Positions 53,450 to 63,953 of a DNA stretch of 64,000 nucleotides are shown in pieces (the stretch's first letter is position 1; each line of letters opens with the position of its first letter). Source of the stretch: Bradyrhizobium sp. 21 (GTDB taxonomy: Bacteria > Pseudomonadota > Alphaproteobacteria > Rhizobiales > Xanthobacteraceae); the NCBI RefSeq assembly GCF_023073335.1, contig NZ_JADPJG010000035.1, positions 115,902-179,901 on the forward strand, given 5' to 3'. A program made the translations under genes and the position numbers. The notes below the pieces were generated by a model. It was not told where the DNA came from. It ran no database searches and saw only the letters and a list, made by a program, of their open reading frames with translations.

Positions 53450-54565
53450 ATGCGCAAACCGCATCGCGCGATCGTTTCGATCGCGATCATCACACTCGCT
53501 GCCTTGACCTTATCCACCGCTGCGTACAGCCAGGCGGCAATCGCCTATGACGAGCTCGCCAAAAACGAGGCTGCGGCCAACGCCGAGAACGGCAAGCGGA
53601 TCGCGCCGGTCAAATCAATCACCAATCCCTCCAGTGAGGTCAGCCCAGACATGCAGGCCATGATCGGTGCGCCGTTTCCGCCGCATTTCAATGCGGACCC
53701 GAAGACATCAGCGGAGTGGAAAGAGCTGATCGATCGCCGCGCAAAACTGTCGATTGCAGGCATTCCGGCGATGAAGGAAAAGCTCGGCGTCAGGGTCGAG
53801 GAGACCAAAATCGCCGGCGTGCACTGCTTCATCGTCACGCCGAACAAGATCCCGCCCGAGAACCGGCGACGGCTTTTGGTCCACGTCCATGGCGGCGGCT
53901 ACGTGTTCGGACCGGGCGAAGCCGCGCTGCCTGAGGCGATCATGATGGCGGGCTTTGGCGGCTTCAAGGTGATCTCGGTCGACTACCGGATGCCGCCCGA
54001 CTTCCCCTATCCCGCCGCGATGGACGATGCGATGGCGGTGTGGAAGGAGGTCACCAGGACGAACGATTCGCGACGGATGGCGATCTTCGGCACGTCGACG
54101 GGCGGCGCGATGACGCTGGCGATGGTGTTGCGGGCCAGGGACGAGAAGCTGCAGATGCCGGCGGCGATCGCACCGGGCACGCCATGGTCCGATATCGACA
54201 AGGTCGGCGACACCTATGCCAGCAACGAGTGGGTCGACAACGTGCTGGTGACCTGGGACGGCTGGCTCGGCCGCGCCGCTAAGCTCTACGCCAACGGGAC
54301 GGACCTGAAGAATCCCTACATCTCGCCGATCTATGGGGACTTCAAAGGCTTCCCGCCGACCATCCTGACCTCGGGCACGCGCGATCTGTTCCTCAGCAAC
54401 ACCGTTCGCACGCATCGCAAATTGCGTCGCGCCGGCGTGGTTGCCGATCTCAACGTCTATGAGGGTCAGTCCCACGCGCAGTATCAGTTCAACATCAATG
54501 CGCCGGAGACAAAGGAAGCCTTCACCGATATCGCTAAGTTCTTCGATCGACACCTGAAGGAGTGA
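53450..54565 (+). CDS. Exported alpha/beta hydrolase (HSL-type esterase)
   Basis: A 371-residue protein with a signal peptide (~1-29, ending AAYSQA). The hormone-sensitive-lipase signature VHVHGGGYVFGPGE (HGGG oxyanion hole) is followed by the nucleophile elbow FGTSTGGAMTL. The acid is probably Asp in TSGTRDLFL and the His in EGQSHAQYQF. Such enzymes cleave short-chain esters in the periplasm. It is followed by a palindromic repeat fragment, then the EVE gene. No specific substrate can be named. Confidence 0.88.
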   Translation: MRKPHRAIVSIAIITLAALTLSTAAYSQAAIAYDELAKNEAAANAENGKRIAPVKSITNPSSEVSPDMQAMIGAPFPPHFNADPKTSAEWKELIDRRAKLSIAGIPAMKEKLGVRVEETKIAGVHCFIVTPNKIPPENRRRLLVHVHGGGYVFGPGEAALPEAIMMAGFGGFKVISVDYRMPPDFPYPAAMDDAMAVWKEVTRTNDSRRMAIFGTSTGGAMTLAMVLRARDEKLQMPAAIAPGTPWSDIDKVGDTYASNEWVDNVLVTWDGWLGRAAKLYANGTDLKNPYISPIYGDFKGFPPTILTSGTRDLFLSNTVRTHRKLRRAGVVADLNVYEGQSHAQYQFNINAPETKEAFTDIAKFFDRHLKE

Positions 54566-54579
54566 GTGTTGCGTTTGAT

Positions 54580-54656
54580 AACGGACGCCCGCGCTTGTCG
54601 CGGGCAACGACGTGCCCTAAACATCGCGGCGCGGGAGATGGCGCATCCCGGAATGA
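54580..54656. repeat. Palindromic repeat fragment (family B-like)
   Basis: GCCCGCG-CTTGT-CGCGGGC (54587-54605) forms a hairpin, and the right end CATCCCGGAATGA matches the family B element at 15017-15103. Confidence 0.55.
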
Positions 54657-54668
54657 GGTGAGTTTGCG

Positions 54669-55082
54669 ATGAACTACTGGCTGGTGAAATCCGAACCGTC
54701 GGTGTGGTCCTGGGACCAGCAGGTCGCGAAGGGCGCCAAGGGTGAAGCCTGGACCGGCGTGCGCAATTACACCGCGCGCATAAATCTCGTGAACATGAAG
54801 AAGGGCGACAAGGCGTTCTTCTATCATTCCAACGAGGGCAAGGAGATCGTCGGCATCGCCGAGATCATCAAGGAAGCCTACCCCGACCCGACCGACAAAA
54901 CCGAAAAGTTCGTCTGCGTCGACATCAAGGCCGACAAGCCCTTGAAGACGCCGGTGACGATGGCCGCGATCAAGGCCGAGAAAAAGCTCGCGGACATGGC
55001 ACTCGTCAAATATTCGCGCCTGTCGGTGCAGCCGGTGACGGCCGAGGAATGGAAGATGGTCTGCAAGATGGGTGGGGTTTAG
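54669..55082 (+). CDS. EVE-domain protein
   Basis: A 137-residue single EVE domain (PUA/YTH-like fold). The N-terminus MNYWLVKSEPSVWSWDQQV and the pocket sequences WTGVRNYTARINLVNMKKGDKAFFYHS are diagnostic. EVE domains bind modified bases (for example methylcytosine derivatives); stand-alone proteins in proteobacteria are often near cell-division or RNA genes and their ligand is unsettled. No restriction enzyme is linked here, so a defence role is not supported. Confidence 0.92.
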   Translation: MNYWLVKSEPSVWSWDQQVAKGAKGEAWTGVRNYTARINLVNMKKGDKAFFYHSNEGKEIVGIAEIIKEAYPDPTDKTEKFVCVDIKADKPLKTPVTMAAIKAEKKLADMALVKYSRLSVQPVTAEEWKMVCKMGGV

Positions 55083-55084
55083 CT

Positions 55085-55130
55085 GTAGGTGCTGTAGCCC
55101 GGACGAAGCGAAGCGCAATCCCGGCTACGG
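55085..55130. repeat. Short palindromic repeat (GTAGCCCGG type)
   Basis: TAGCCCGG at 55093 pairs with CCCGGCTA at about 55120 around GAAGCGAAGCGCA. This type is scattered widely in Bradyrhizobium-like genomes. It lies between the convergent EVE and cyclase genes. Confidence 0.55.
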
Positions 55131-56219
55131 TATCCGAGCTTGCGTCTGCGGCAACGCGAACACCTCACATGGCGAAGCAATGCCGCGCAGCGAATGCGAC
55201 CCGAGCGCGACCAGTGGCATGTCGGTCTCGGCGGCGAGCGCGCCCGACACCAGCACGGTCCTGCCGAGCGGCTTGCACAGTCCTTCCAGCCTGCTCACCA
55301 GATTGACGGCAGGACCGATCGCAGTGAAATCCAGCCGGTTGGCGGCGCCGATATTGCCCCACAGCATCTCGCCGAGATGCAGTGCCGCACCGAACGCGAG
55401 CGGCGGCAGCCCCTGAGCACGGCGCTCCGCATTGAGATACGCCATCCCGGCCTCGGCCGCGCCTGCGGCACGCAGAGCCGCATCGCATGCACGGCGCGGT
55501 GATGCCTCGACCACCGGGAAGATCGCGAGCACGCCGTCGCCGATGAATTTCAGCACCTCGCCGCCAAAGGCGTGGACCGCGCCGGCGATGCGATCGAACC
55601 AGGCATCGAGCGCCGCAATGACGTCCGCCGGCGGACTGGTGTCAGACAGGGACGTGAAGTTGCGCAGATCCGCGTAGAGCAACGCGGCCTGAATGGTCTC
55701 ACCGAGATCGCGCCGCAGCGGTGCCGCCAGCACCCGCTCCGCGCTGCGCTTGCCGAGATAGGCATCCAGCGTCGCCCGCAACGTCGCGCGCGCGGCGAGC
55801 ACGGCAAGCGGTGTCGCGGCGAAGCGGGCGGCCTGGCGCAATTGCTCGATTTCGTCGGGGGTGAACGGGCGCGGCCCGATCCAGCCCAGCAATGGTCCAT
55901 CGCTCCTGCCGACGAGGTCTTCGTGCGCCTCGCCATCCGCGATATCGCGGAGCCAGCGGCGGCCGGCATCGTTGGGCGGATCGGGCGCAAGACCGCCTGG
56001 TGCAAAGCCGAGCGCTTCGATCACCCGGCCGTTGTCCGCGCGCCACAGCCAGGTCCGCTTCGCGATCAGCGGATGCGGCACCTCAAGCGTCAGGCTGCCT
56101 GCCGCAAGCGGCACGCCGTCGGCGACCAGATGCGCGCCGAGATCCGCAAGCAGGCGGTCCGCCCCGGCCCTATCGGCGGCGGCATCGACGAGCCAGGAGA
56201 GCGTCGGGGAAAGATGCAT
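55125..56219 (-). CDS. Class III adenylate/guanylate cyclase domain protein
   Basis: A 364-residue cytoplasmic protein. The N-terminal half (~1-165) is a poorly conserved sensor region. The catalytic half has LLYADLRNFTSLSD (metal Asp), GEVLKFIGDGVLAIFP (second Asp, ATP-preferring Lys), and GPAVNLVSRLEGL (Asn/Arg of the transition state), so it should be active. Domain order matches the small regulated cyclases common in rhizobiales. ATG 56219 is chosen; the frame remains open 26 codons upstream. Its target and signal are unknown. Confidence 0.87.
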   Translation of the reverse strand: MHLSPTLSWLVDAAADRAGADRLLADLGAHLVADGVPLAAGSLTLEVPHPLIAKRTWLWRADNGRVIEALGFAPGGLAPDPPNDAGRRWLRDIADGEAHEDLVGRSDGPLLGWIGPRPFTPDEIEQLRQAARFAATPLAVLAARATLRATLDAYLGKRSAERVLAAPLRRDLGETIQAALLYADLRNFTSLSDTSPPADVIAALDAWFDRIAGAVHAFGGEVLKFIGDGVLAIFPVVEASPRRACDAALRAAGAAEAGMAYLNAERRAQGLPPLAFGAALHLGEMLWGNIGAANRLDFTAIGPAVNLVSRLEGLCKPLGRTVLVSGALAAETDMPLVALGSHSLRGIASPCEVFALPQTQARIP

Positions 56220-56320
56220 GGCGCGATCATGACGAAGGCGGGCCGTCTTTGTCACGGGCAATCCTTGACGGGCCGCTTTGCGGCCGCCATGTCCCAATGT
56301 CAGTCCAGGGATGTTCGCCG

Positions 56321-56776
56321 ATGACCGAGCCCTTCGTAGTGCGACGCGAGACCCAGATCGCCGCCCCGCGCGCCACCGTCTTCGCCTATTTGACCGATCC
56401 GGAGAAAATCCTGAGCTGGATGGGCTCGGACGCGACCACGGAGCCGCATCCCGGCGGGCTCTATCTGCTCAAAGGCATCGGCCCCCGCGCGGGCGTCGCC
56501 CGCGGCGCCTTCCGCGAGGTCGTGCCGGTGCATCGTCTGGCCTACACGTTCGGCTGGGACGGCGGCCAGGAAGTGCCGCCCGGCTCGAGCTTGATCGAAA
56601 TCGACCTGATCGAGCGCGACGGCGGCACGCTGCTGCGCATGACCCATAGCGGGCTGCCGACCGAGGAGCAGGCGGCCGCGCACGCGAAGGGGTGGGGTCA
56701 TTATCTGGGACGGCTCACGACCGCAGCCGCGGGCAGTGATCCGGGTCCGGACAAGGGTGTTTCAGACAAGACGTAG
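56321..56776 (+). CDS. SRPBCC-fold protein (AHSA1/START-like)
   Basis: A 151-residue protein. The N-terminal VRRETQIAAPRATVFAYLTDPEKILSWMGSDA and late LLRMTHSGLPTEEQAAAHAKGWGHYLGRL are typical of the AHSA1-type START/Bet v1 fold with a hydrophobic ligand cavity. Function is unknown; members are often paired with ArsR repressors, but none is present here. ATG 56321 begins the domain; the longer open frame upstream overlaps the cyclase gene and is not used. Confidence 0.88.
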   Translation: MTEPFVVRRETQIAAPRATVFAYLTDPEKILSWMGSDATTEPHPGGLYLLKGIGPRAGVARGAFREVVPVHRLAYTFGWDGGQEVPPGSSLIEIDLIERDGGTLLRMTHSGLPTEEQAAAHAKGWGHYLGRLTTAAAGSDPGPDKGVSDKT

Positions 56777-56788
56777 CGATGCGGCCTG

Positions 56789-57958
56789 TCAGACCGCCGC
56801 GGTCGCCACCACCTGCTGCAAAAGCTGCTCGCGCCGGGCCTGCGAACGCTGGCCCTTCATGGTCGCGGCGAAGCGTTCGAGGATGCCGTCCTCGAAGGCG
56901 GTGACGATGGTGTCGTGGACATAGCTCTTGCGGCAGATCGCCGGCGTGTTGGAGAGCTGGTCGGCGGCGGCGCGGATCGCCTCCAGCACCTGCTTCTTGC
57001 GGCCGCGCTGGCTGACGGCCGGCGTGATCCGCGATAGCGATTCCACCACGACGGCGGAGGCCATCAGGGTGCGAAAATCCTTGAGCGAAATCTTGATACC
57101 GGCGATCTCGCGCAAAAAGGCGTTCACCTGCGTGGTGCTGACCGCACGCACGATGCCGTAGGCATCGCGATACTGGAACATGCGCTTGCCGGGGACTCCC
57201 TGCAAAATGCCGATGGCGCGCACCAGCTTGGCCGCGTCACATTCTTTCCGCACCGCCTTGCCACCCTTCGCCTTGAAGGTGAGCACGAAGGAATCGTCTT
57301 CCAGCGTGACGTTGGACTTCAGCAGCGTGGTCGCACCGCGGGTGCCGTTGAGGCGGGCATAGGATTCATTGCCGGGGCGGATCGCGGTGCGCGCGATCAG
57401 CTCGATCACGGCCGAGAGCGCGAATTCGCGCGTCGGCTCCTCGCCCGACAGGAACGCCGAGACCTTGCGCCGGATCTTTGGCAGCGCGCCGACGAGCTTT
57501 TCCAGGCGATGCGCCTTGCGGTGCTCGCGAACCTTCTCCCAGTCGGCGTGATAGCGATATTGCAGCCGGCCCGCGGCATCGCGTCCCACCGCCTGGAGAT
57601 GCGAGCTCGGATCGGCCGAGTAGCGGACTTCGCGATAGGCCGGCGGCACCGCCATGGCGTGCAGCCGACGGATGGTGCGGGCGTCGCGGATATGGACGCC
57701 GTTGGGACGAACGAAGGAATAGCCCTTGCCGCGCCTGATGCGGCGGATCTTCAGCTCGTTCTGGTCGCCGAGCCGCAGGCCCAGCTCCTTGGCCAGCTCC
57801 TCGACGGCGGCCGGGGAAGCTGAATCAAAGACCTTTTTCGGGCTGGGACGGGTGGAACCGGCCGGTTTCGGCCATTGTCCGAGGGCTTTGGCCAGCGCAA
57901 TGGCCGCAGGATCGGCTGAAGCGGGCCGTATCGTCCCGGGATTCTGCTGATCCATCAT
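56789..57958 (-). CDS. DNA topoisomerase IB (poxvirus-like)
   Basis: A 389-residue type IB topoisomerase that relaxes supercoils through a 3'-phosphotyrosine intermediate. The N-terminal domain (~60-165) has YSFVRPNGVHIRDARTIRRLHAMAVPPAYREV; the catalytic core follows, with RTAIRPGNESYARLNGTRGATTLL. The active-site Tyr is probably Y346 in ICRKSYVHD; most relatives have SYVHP, so Pro is Asp here. These enzymes are common extras in rhizobiales with no known essential role. Upstream lie two CAAGAGAC motifs. Confidence 0.9.
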   Translation of the reverse strand: MMDQQNPGTIRPASADPAAIALAKALGQWPKPAGSTRPSPKKVFDSASPAAVEELAKELGLRLGDQNELKIRRIRRGKGYSFVRPNGVHIRDARTIRRLHAMAVPPAYREVRYSADPSSHLQAVGRDAAGRLQYRYHADWEKVREHRKAHRLEKLVGALPKIRRKVSAFLSGEEPTREFALSAVIELIARTAIRPGNESYARLNGTRGATTLLKSNVTLEDDSFVLTFKAKGGKAVRKECDAAKLVRAIGILQGVPGKRMFQYRDAYGIVRAVSTTQVNAFLREIAGIKISLKDFRTLMASAVVVESLSRITPAVSQRGRKKQVLEAIRAAADQLSNTPAICRKSYVHDTIVTAFEDGILERFAATMKGQRSQARREQLLQQVVATAAV

Positions 57959-58369
57959 AGTCTTAAGCCTTAGCCCTGTCTGTTATCGGTCAATGCCGCT
58001 GTTCTGATTTTTGTTCCAAGGGTCTCTTGGACGGTCTCTTGGGACCCGGGTTAGCCACTTAGGGTGTTCCGAACGGCATTGCGAGTCCCGAATCGGTGAG
58101 GTGCGGTTGCTGAATACCTCCGGTAGGTGCATGGGGCTCTGCGGCGGCCTGTTCCGAGGATCTGCGTAAAGGCCCGAAAGCCACCCCCCGGCCTGTTTGA
58201 TATCTGCGAAAGTCCGGCCCGGTGGCCTTGATCCTTCGCATGGCCGGGCGCTCGCCGAAGGTCCAGCTTGTGCACCTTGTCGGGTCCGGTTAGCCCGACG
58301 CATAATCGTTCAACGATCAAGTCGGCTTGTCAGTGGCCTGTGCTCGGCTTGCCGTATGTGGAGGGAAAC
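57959..58369. other. 411-base divergent gap between topoisomerase IB and acs
   Basis: No gene is seen. The topoisomerase side holds two direct CAAGAGACC units (minus strand, complement of 58021-58030 and 58033-58042). The rest would be a leader of up to about 300 bases for acs; it shows several short stems but no riboswitch I can recognise. A possible acs ribosome site (GTGGAGGGAA) lies at 58358. Confidence 0.6.
58021..58042 (-). promoter_or_regulatory. Two direct CAAGAGACC units upstream of topoisomerase IB
   Basis: GGTCTCTTGG (plus strand) occurs at 58021-58030 and 58033-58042, 12 bases apart, about 65-85 bases before the topoisomerase ATG. Read on the gene's strand the units are CCAAGAGACC, sharing CAAGAGAC with the triple motif ahead of the SDR at 34810. 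Confidence 0.45.
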
Positions 58370-60316
<1,947 letters not shown>

Positions 60317-60462
60317 GCACCGATCTCGTGCCCCGGACGCAGCGCAGCGCGTACTTCGCGGTGCGCTGCAGAGCCGGGGCCCATGCCTCGACCCGCAAAG
60401 AAACTGGGTCCCGGCTCTGCATCGCGTCACTTCGTGCCGCGCCGCGTCCGGGACACGGAGCG
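60317..60462. repeat. Dispersed palindromic repeat, family E, copy 2
   Basis: Same nested design as 25782-25928: outer CGTGCCCCGGACGC / GCGTCCGGGACACG and inner AGAGCCGGGGCC / GGTCCCGGCTCT. It begins immediately after the acs stop codon. Confidence 0.85.
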
Positions 60463-60738
60463 ACCCACTTCGCAACCGGCCCCCAGACAACCGCCGTTCA
60501 CACGCTCACGCATTCGTCAGGCCGCACCCCCGCGCCTGCGCATCTTTCCCGCCGAGTGTTGTTTTCAGGTCATTTACTTTGTTTCGAACATTTCCTTTGT
60601 TCCCCCTGCTGGCTGGCCCTTGGCGGCCGTGCGTGGAAACCATCCGGTTAACAGGCGCGGTTAAGAATGTCGGGTGAGCCTGCGATTGCCGGGTTCTGCG
60701 TAATTTTTGGACGATCCGTTCGGGCAAGGGGAAAATCG
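60463..60738. other. Leader region of the L,D-transpeptidase gene
   Basis: This completes a 422-base gene-free gap (60317-60738). It holds an AT-richer stretch (60550-60600) where the promoter probably lies, and GGTTAA-N8-GGTTAA (60644-60664), whose TTAA spacing of 9 is wrong for CtrA. An ATG at 60667 is in frame but lacks a ribosome site. Confidence 0.5.
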
Positions 60739-61254
60739 ATGTCGATGAGGATTGCAGTGGCGCTGGCCGCCACCATCGGGGCGGGGATCATGATGTCGAC
60801 GGCGGCCCAGGCGCGGCCGGAAATGGTTGGGACCCACCTGGCCGACTATTCGCCGGGCACGATCGTGGTCAAAACCAACGAGCGTCGGCTCTATCTCGTC
60901 CTCGATAACGGCCACGCCGTGCGCTATCCGGTCGGCGTCGGCAAGTCCGGCAAGCAGTGGGCCGGCACCACCCGCATCGACGGCAAATACCGCAATCCGG
61001 CCTGGTCGCCGCCTGCCGAGGTGAAGCGCGACAAGCCGAGCATCCCCGACGTCATTCCAGGCGGCTCGCCGCGCAATCCGATGGGCGTCGCGGCGATGAC
61101 GCTGTCCGGTGGCGAATATGCCATCCACGGCACCAATGTGCCGGGCTCGGTCGGCGGCTTCGTCTCCTATGGCTGCATCCGCATGCTCAACGACGACATC
61201 ACCGACCTCTACAGCCGGGTCTCGGTTGGCACGACGGTGGTCGTGACGCGCTAA
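60739..61254 (+). CDS. L,D-transpeptidase (YkuD domain)
   Basis: A 171-residue exported enzyme that forms 3-3 peptidoglycan cross-links or anchors outer-membrane proteins. A signal peptide (~1-24, ending AAQA) is followed by the YkuD domain: TIVVKTNERRLYLVLDNGHAVRYPVGVGK, and the catalytic IHGTNVPGS plus SYGCIRML with the nucleophile Cys and the conserved His. ATG 60739 has AAGGGGAAA directly upstream and is preferred over ATG 60667. An intrinsic terminator follows. Confidence 0.93.
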   Translation: MSMRIAVALAATIGAGIMMSTAAQARPEMVGTHLADYSPGTIVVKTNERRLYLVLDNGHAVRYPVGVGKSGKQWAGTTRIDGKYRNPAWSPPAEVKRDKPSIPDVIPGGSPRNPMGVAAMTLSGGEYAIHGTNVPGSVGGFVSYGCIRMLNDDITDLYSRVSVGTTVVVTR

Positions 61255-61282
61255 GCGCCGAGTTCAAAGCAGGACAAACAAG

Positions 61283-61309
61283 AGCCGCGTCCATCGACGC
61301 GGCTTTTTT
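61283..61309 (+). terminator. Intrinsic terminator after the L,D-transpeptidase gene
   Basis: AGCCGCGTC-CATC-GACGCGGCT, a perfect 9-bp stem, is followed by TTTTT. It lies just before the stop of the convergent nuclease gene. Confidence 0.9.
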
Positions 61310-61310
61310 G

Positions 61311-61904
61311 TTACCAGAAGCGCCAGCTTCGCGCGCACCAGCCGTCGCGATGGCCGCCATTGTAGCTCCGCGCGTAACCGCCGGCGAGCAACGCCGCCGA
61401 AACGTTGGTAGTTTGCTTGGTCGCGACGTCGGCGAGAACGCGACCATATTTGTCGGGGCCAAGATTGCTGATCGTCACGCCGCCCTGGCCGAGCAGATCG
61501 CGCAACGCGCGGGCCGCGGCTTCGGCCTTGTCCAGCTCCTCCTGGCACGATGCTTTCATCTCGGGTGCGTCGATGCCGCGCAGGCGAACGCGCACGACGA
61601 GATCGCGGCCGTCGCGCTGACGCATGCGCGCGAGAAAAGTGTCGCCGTCGATGGTGCGAACGACGTCGACCGGCTCGCGACGGTCGGGATGACCGCCCTG
61701 CTGGAGCACGATCTCCGCGTCCCGCGTGCGGCCGCCATCCGCACGTGGAACCGTCCAGTTCGTCCCGTGCCGGAAGATGAGCACGGCCGCCAGCGCAACG
61801 CCGACCACGAACATCCACGGCAACAACCCGGAGAAGCGACGGCCGAACGGCGAGCCGCCGAACTGCGGCCGAGGGACATCGGGGCGATCCTGGAAACGCA
61901 TCAC
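61311..61904 (-). CDS. Membrane-anchored thermonuclease (SNase) family protein
   Basis: A 197-residue protein with an N-terminal membrane segment (~28-46) and a periplasmic SNase OB-fold. Catalytic elements correspond to those of staphylococcal nuclease: TIDGDTF (calcium Asp), VRLRGIDAPE (Arg and Glu) and DKYGRVLA (second Arg). It would cut DNA or RNA outside the cytoplasm, for nutrition or surface cleaning. The C-terminus is aromatic (CARSWRFW). Two ATGs in tandem (61904 and 61901) are equivalent starts. Convergent with the transpeptidase. Confidence 0.9.
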   Translation of the reverse strand: MMRFQDRPDVPRPQFGGSPFGRRFSGLLPWMFVVGVALAAVLIFRHGTNWTVPRADGGRTRDAEIVLQQGGHPDRREPVDVVRTIDGDTFLARMRQRDGRDLVVRVRLRGIDAPEMKASCQEELDKAEAAARALRDLLGQGGVTISNLGPDKYGRVLADVATKQTTNVSAALLAGGYARSYNGGHRDGWCARSWRFW

Positions 61905-62087
61905 CTCACGCTAGGGCTGAGTCGGGGGAACCGGCAAGCATGCAGTTCCACCCACCGACGTGCCAACGCGTGGAACCGACGCAGACGTTTCCGCAGCGTC
62001 AACCGTAGTTTTACGACCCGCGAATCTTACGCAATTCTCAATCATTGGTTGCGTATACCTGCTATACGACAACGCGAGGAGACGGCC

Positions 62088-63806
62088 GTGGGTTTGTTTG
62101 GTTTTCGTATTGGGACGAAGCTCGGCATCATTGCAGGCGTCAGCGTCCTGCTGGTCGGAGGCATCCTCACCAACCAGATGCTCGGCAACCAATCGATTAC
62201 GGAATCCAATCGCCTGGTCATCGTCAACTATCTCAACAAGGGCAATGCACAGACGGCGCAGACCGCGATGGCGCGCGCACAGCTTGCCGCTTTCGAGATC
62301 GGTATTGCACCGTCAGCCGGCGAGATCGACAAGTTTCTCGAGACTCTTCGCACCCATGCAACTGAAGCCGGTGCTGAAATAGACACCGCAAGGGAACGGG
62401 CGACGCGGAAGGTCACGCAGGACGCCTACCGTGAAACCAGAAAATTCGTCGATGCCTATCTGACCAGCGCCGTCGAACTGGCGGCGGTGCAGAAGGCCGT
62501 GATTGGCGCTCCCGCCGGCACCGCGAAAGCCGCGGCCGAAGCCACGCGGACGAGCATTCTCGAAGAGCATATGCGCCCCGCGGCCCGGGAAGTCAGCAAA
62601 CGCATCGACGATCTGGTGGCTGTCGCCAACGAATTCGCGGCGCGGCGCAAGGGGGAGCTGCTGGTCGAGCTGGACCGCGTTGCCAGCTTCGCGTTGGTCG
62701 TCGGCATCTTCGTCATGGTGATGCTGATCGGTTCGGCGGTCTTCTCGGTGTTGAACATCGCCCGCCCGATCCGGCGCATCGGCGAGGTACTCTTGCAACT
62801 GGCAAGCGGCAACAAGGCCATCGAGATTCCCTACGTCGACCGCGGCGATGAAGTCGGCGACAACGCGCGCGCGGCGAAGACCTTCAAGGAAAATCTAATC
62901 CGCATCGAGCAGATGGAAGCGGAGCAGAAAGTTCAGGAAATAGCTGCCGCCGCACGGCGGAAGGAAGAGATGACCGAGCTCGCTGCCGCGTTCGAGGCTG
63001 CGGTCGGCGGGATCATCAACTCCGTATCTTCGGCGTCCCAACAGCTCGAAGGCGCCGCCGGCACCCTGTCGGGAACCGCCGAAGAGACCCAGGAGCTTTC
63101 CGGCATGGTCGCTGCGGCTTCGGAAGAGGCATCCGCCAACGTCGGAGCCGTCGCGTCCGCCGCCGAGGAGATGAGCACGTCGGTGGTCGAGATCGGCCGG
63201 CAGGTGCATGACTCCAGCCGAATCGCCGGCGAGGCCGTGCTGCAGGCGGAGCGCACCGACGTACGGATCAACGAACTGCTCAAGGCCGCGGGCCGGATCG
63301 GCGATGTCGTCAAGCTGATCACGGCGATCGCGGAGCAGACCAACCTTCTGGCCCTGAACGCCACGATCGAGGCGGCCCGCGCCGGCGAATCGGGCCGGGG
63401 CTTCGCAGTGGTGGCGAGTGAGGTCAAGGCACTCGCGGCACAGACCGCGCGAGCCACCGAGGAAATCGGCGCGCAGATCGCCGGCATGCAAAGGGCGACC
63501 GAAGATTCAGTCGGCGCGATCAAGGAGATCGGCGCGACCATTGCGCGGATTTCCGACATTTCGACAACCATCGCCGCCACCGTCGAAGAGCAGGGAGCTG
63601 CGACCGCCGAAATCGCACGCAACGTCAGCGAGGCCGCGAAAGGAACGGTCGAGGTGGCGGAGAAGATTGCTCAGGTCAGTCATGGCGCCAGCGCGACCGG
63701 CACAGCATCCGCAGAGGTGCTGTCCTCGGCCCGCTCGCTGTCCCGCGAAAGCGGCCTGCTGAAGGAGGAAGTCGCGAAGTTCCTCAGCACCGTGCGCGCC
63801 GCGTGA
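62088..63806 (+). CDS. Methyl-accepting chemotaxis protein
   Basis: A 572-residue chemoreceptor starting at GTG, with GCGAGGAGA just upstream. Transmembrane segments lie at ~11-28 and ~200-222, enclosing a periplasmic helical (four-helix-bundle-like) sensor. A HAMP domain follows (NIARPIRRIGEVLLQL...), then the signalling domain with the hairpin tip EQTNLLALNATIEAARAGESGRGFAVVASEVKALA, cited here in parts: TNLLALNATIEAARAGE and GFAVVASEVKALA. No pentapeptide tether is seen. No che genes are adjacent; ligand unknown. The open frame extends far upstream (to 60957) without coding signs. Confidence 0.93.
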   Translation: MGLFGFRIGTKLGIIAGVSVLLVGGILTNQMLGNQSITESNRLVIVNYLNKGNAQTAQTAMARAQLAAFEIGIAPSAGEIDKFLETLRTHATEAGAEIDTARERATRKVTQDAYRETRKFVDAYLTSAVELAAVQKAVIGAPAGTAKAAAEATRTSILEEHMRPAAREVSKRIDDLVAVANEFAARRKGELLVELDRVASFALVVGIFVMVMLIGSAVFSVLNIARPIRRIGEVLLQLASGNKAIEIPYVDRGDEVGDNARAAKTFKENLIRIEQMEAEQKVQEIAAAARRKEEMTELAAAFEAAVGGIINSVSSASQQLEGAAGTLSGTAEETQELSGMVAAASEEASANVGAVASAAEEMSTSVVEIGRQVHDSSRIAGEAVLQAERTDVRINELLKAAGRIGDVVKLITAIAEQTNLLALNATIEAARAGESGRGFAVVASEVKALAAQTARATEEIGAQIAGMQRATEDSVGAIKEIGATIARISDISTTIAATVEEQGAATAEIARNVSEAAKGTVEVAEKIAQVSHGASATGTASAEVLSSARSLSRESGLLKEEVAKFLSTVRAA

Positions 63807-63953
63807 TGATGACACTACAACGCGCGCCCTCGTATGCCCGCTCACATGCGGAACACCGGGTTTGCCCGGGTTTGACCCCTACCGAAAGCAACTGTAGGCT
63901 GTAATACTACGGCAAACAACCTGGTTTGCGGAGCCTGCAGCGGAGCTTTCGAC

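Noticed and set aside
54669..55082. EVE-domain protein as part of a defence island
   Set aside because: No nuclease, methylase or other defence gene is adjacent.
58005..58020. GTTC-N8-GTTC resembling an alphaproteobacterial LexA box before topoisomerase IB
   Set aside because: The consensus needs N7; spacing is 8.
60644..60664. GGTTAA repeat before the L,D-transpeptidase as a CtrA box
   Set aside because: TTAA elements are 9 bases apart rather than 7.
60957..62087. 377-codon upstream extension of the chemoreceptor frame
   Set aside because: It overlaps the transpeptidase and nuclease genes in other frames; GTG 62088 has a good ribosome site and a membrane segment follows.
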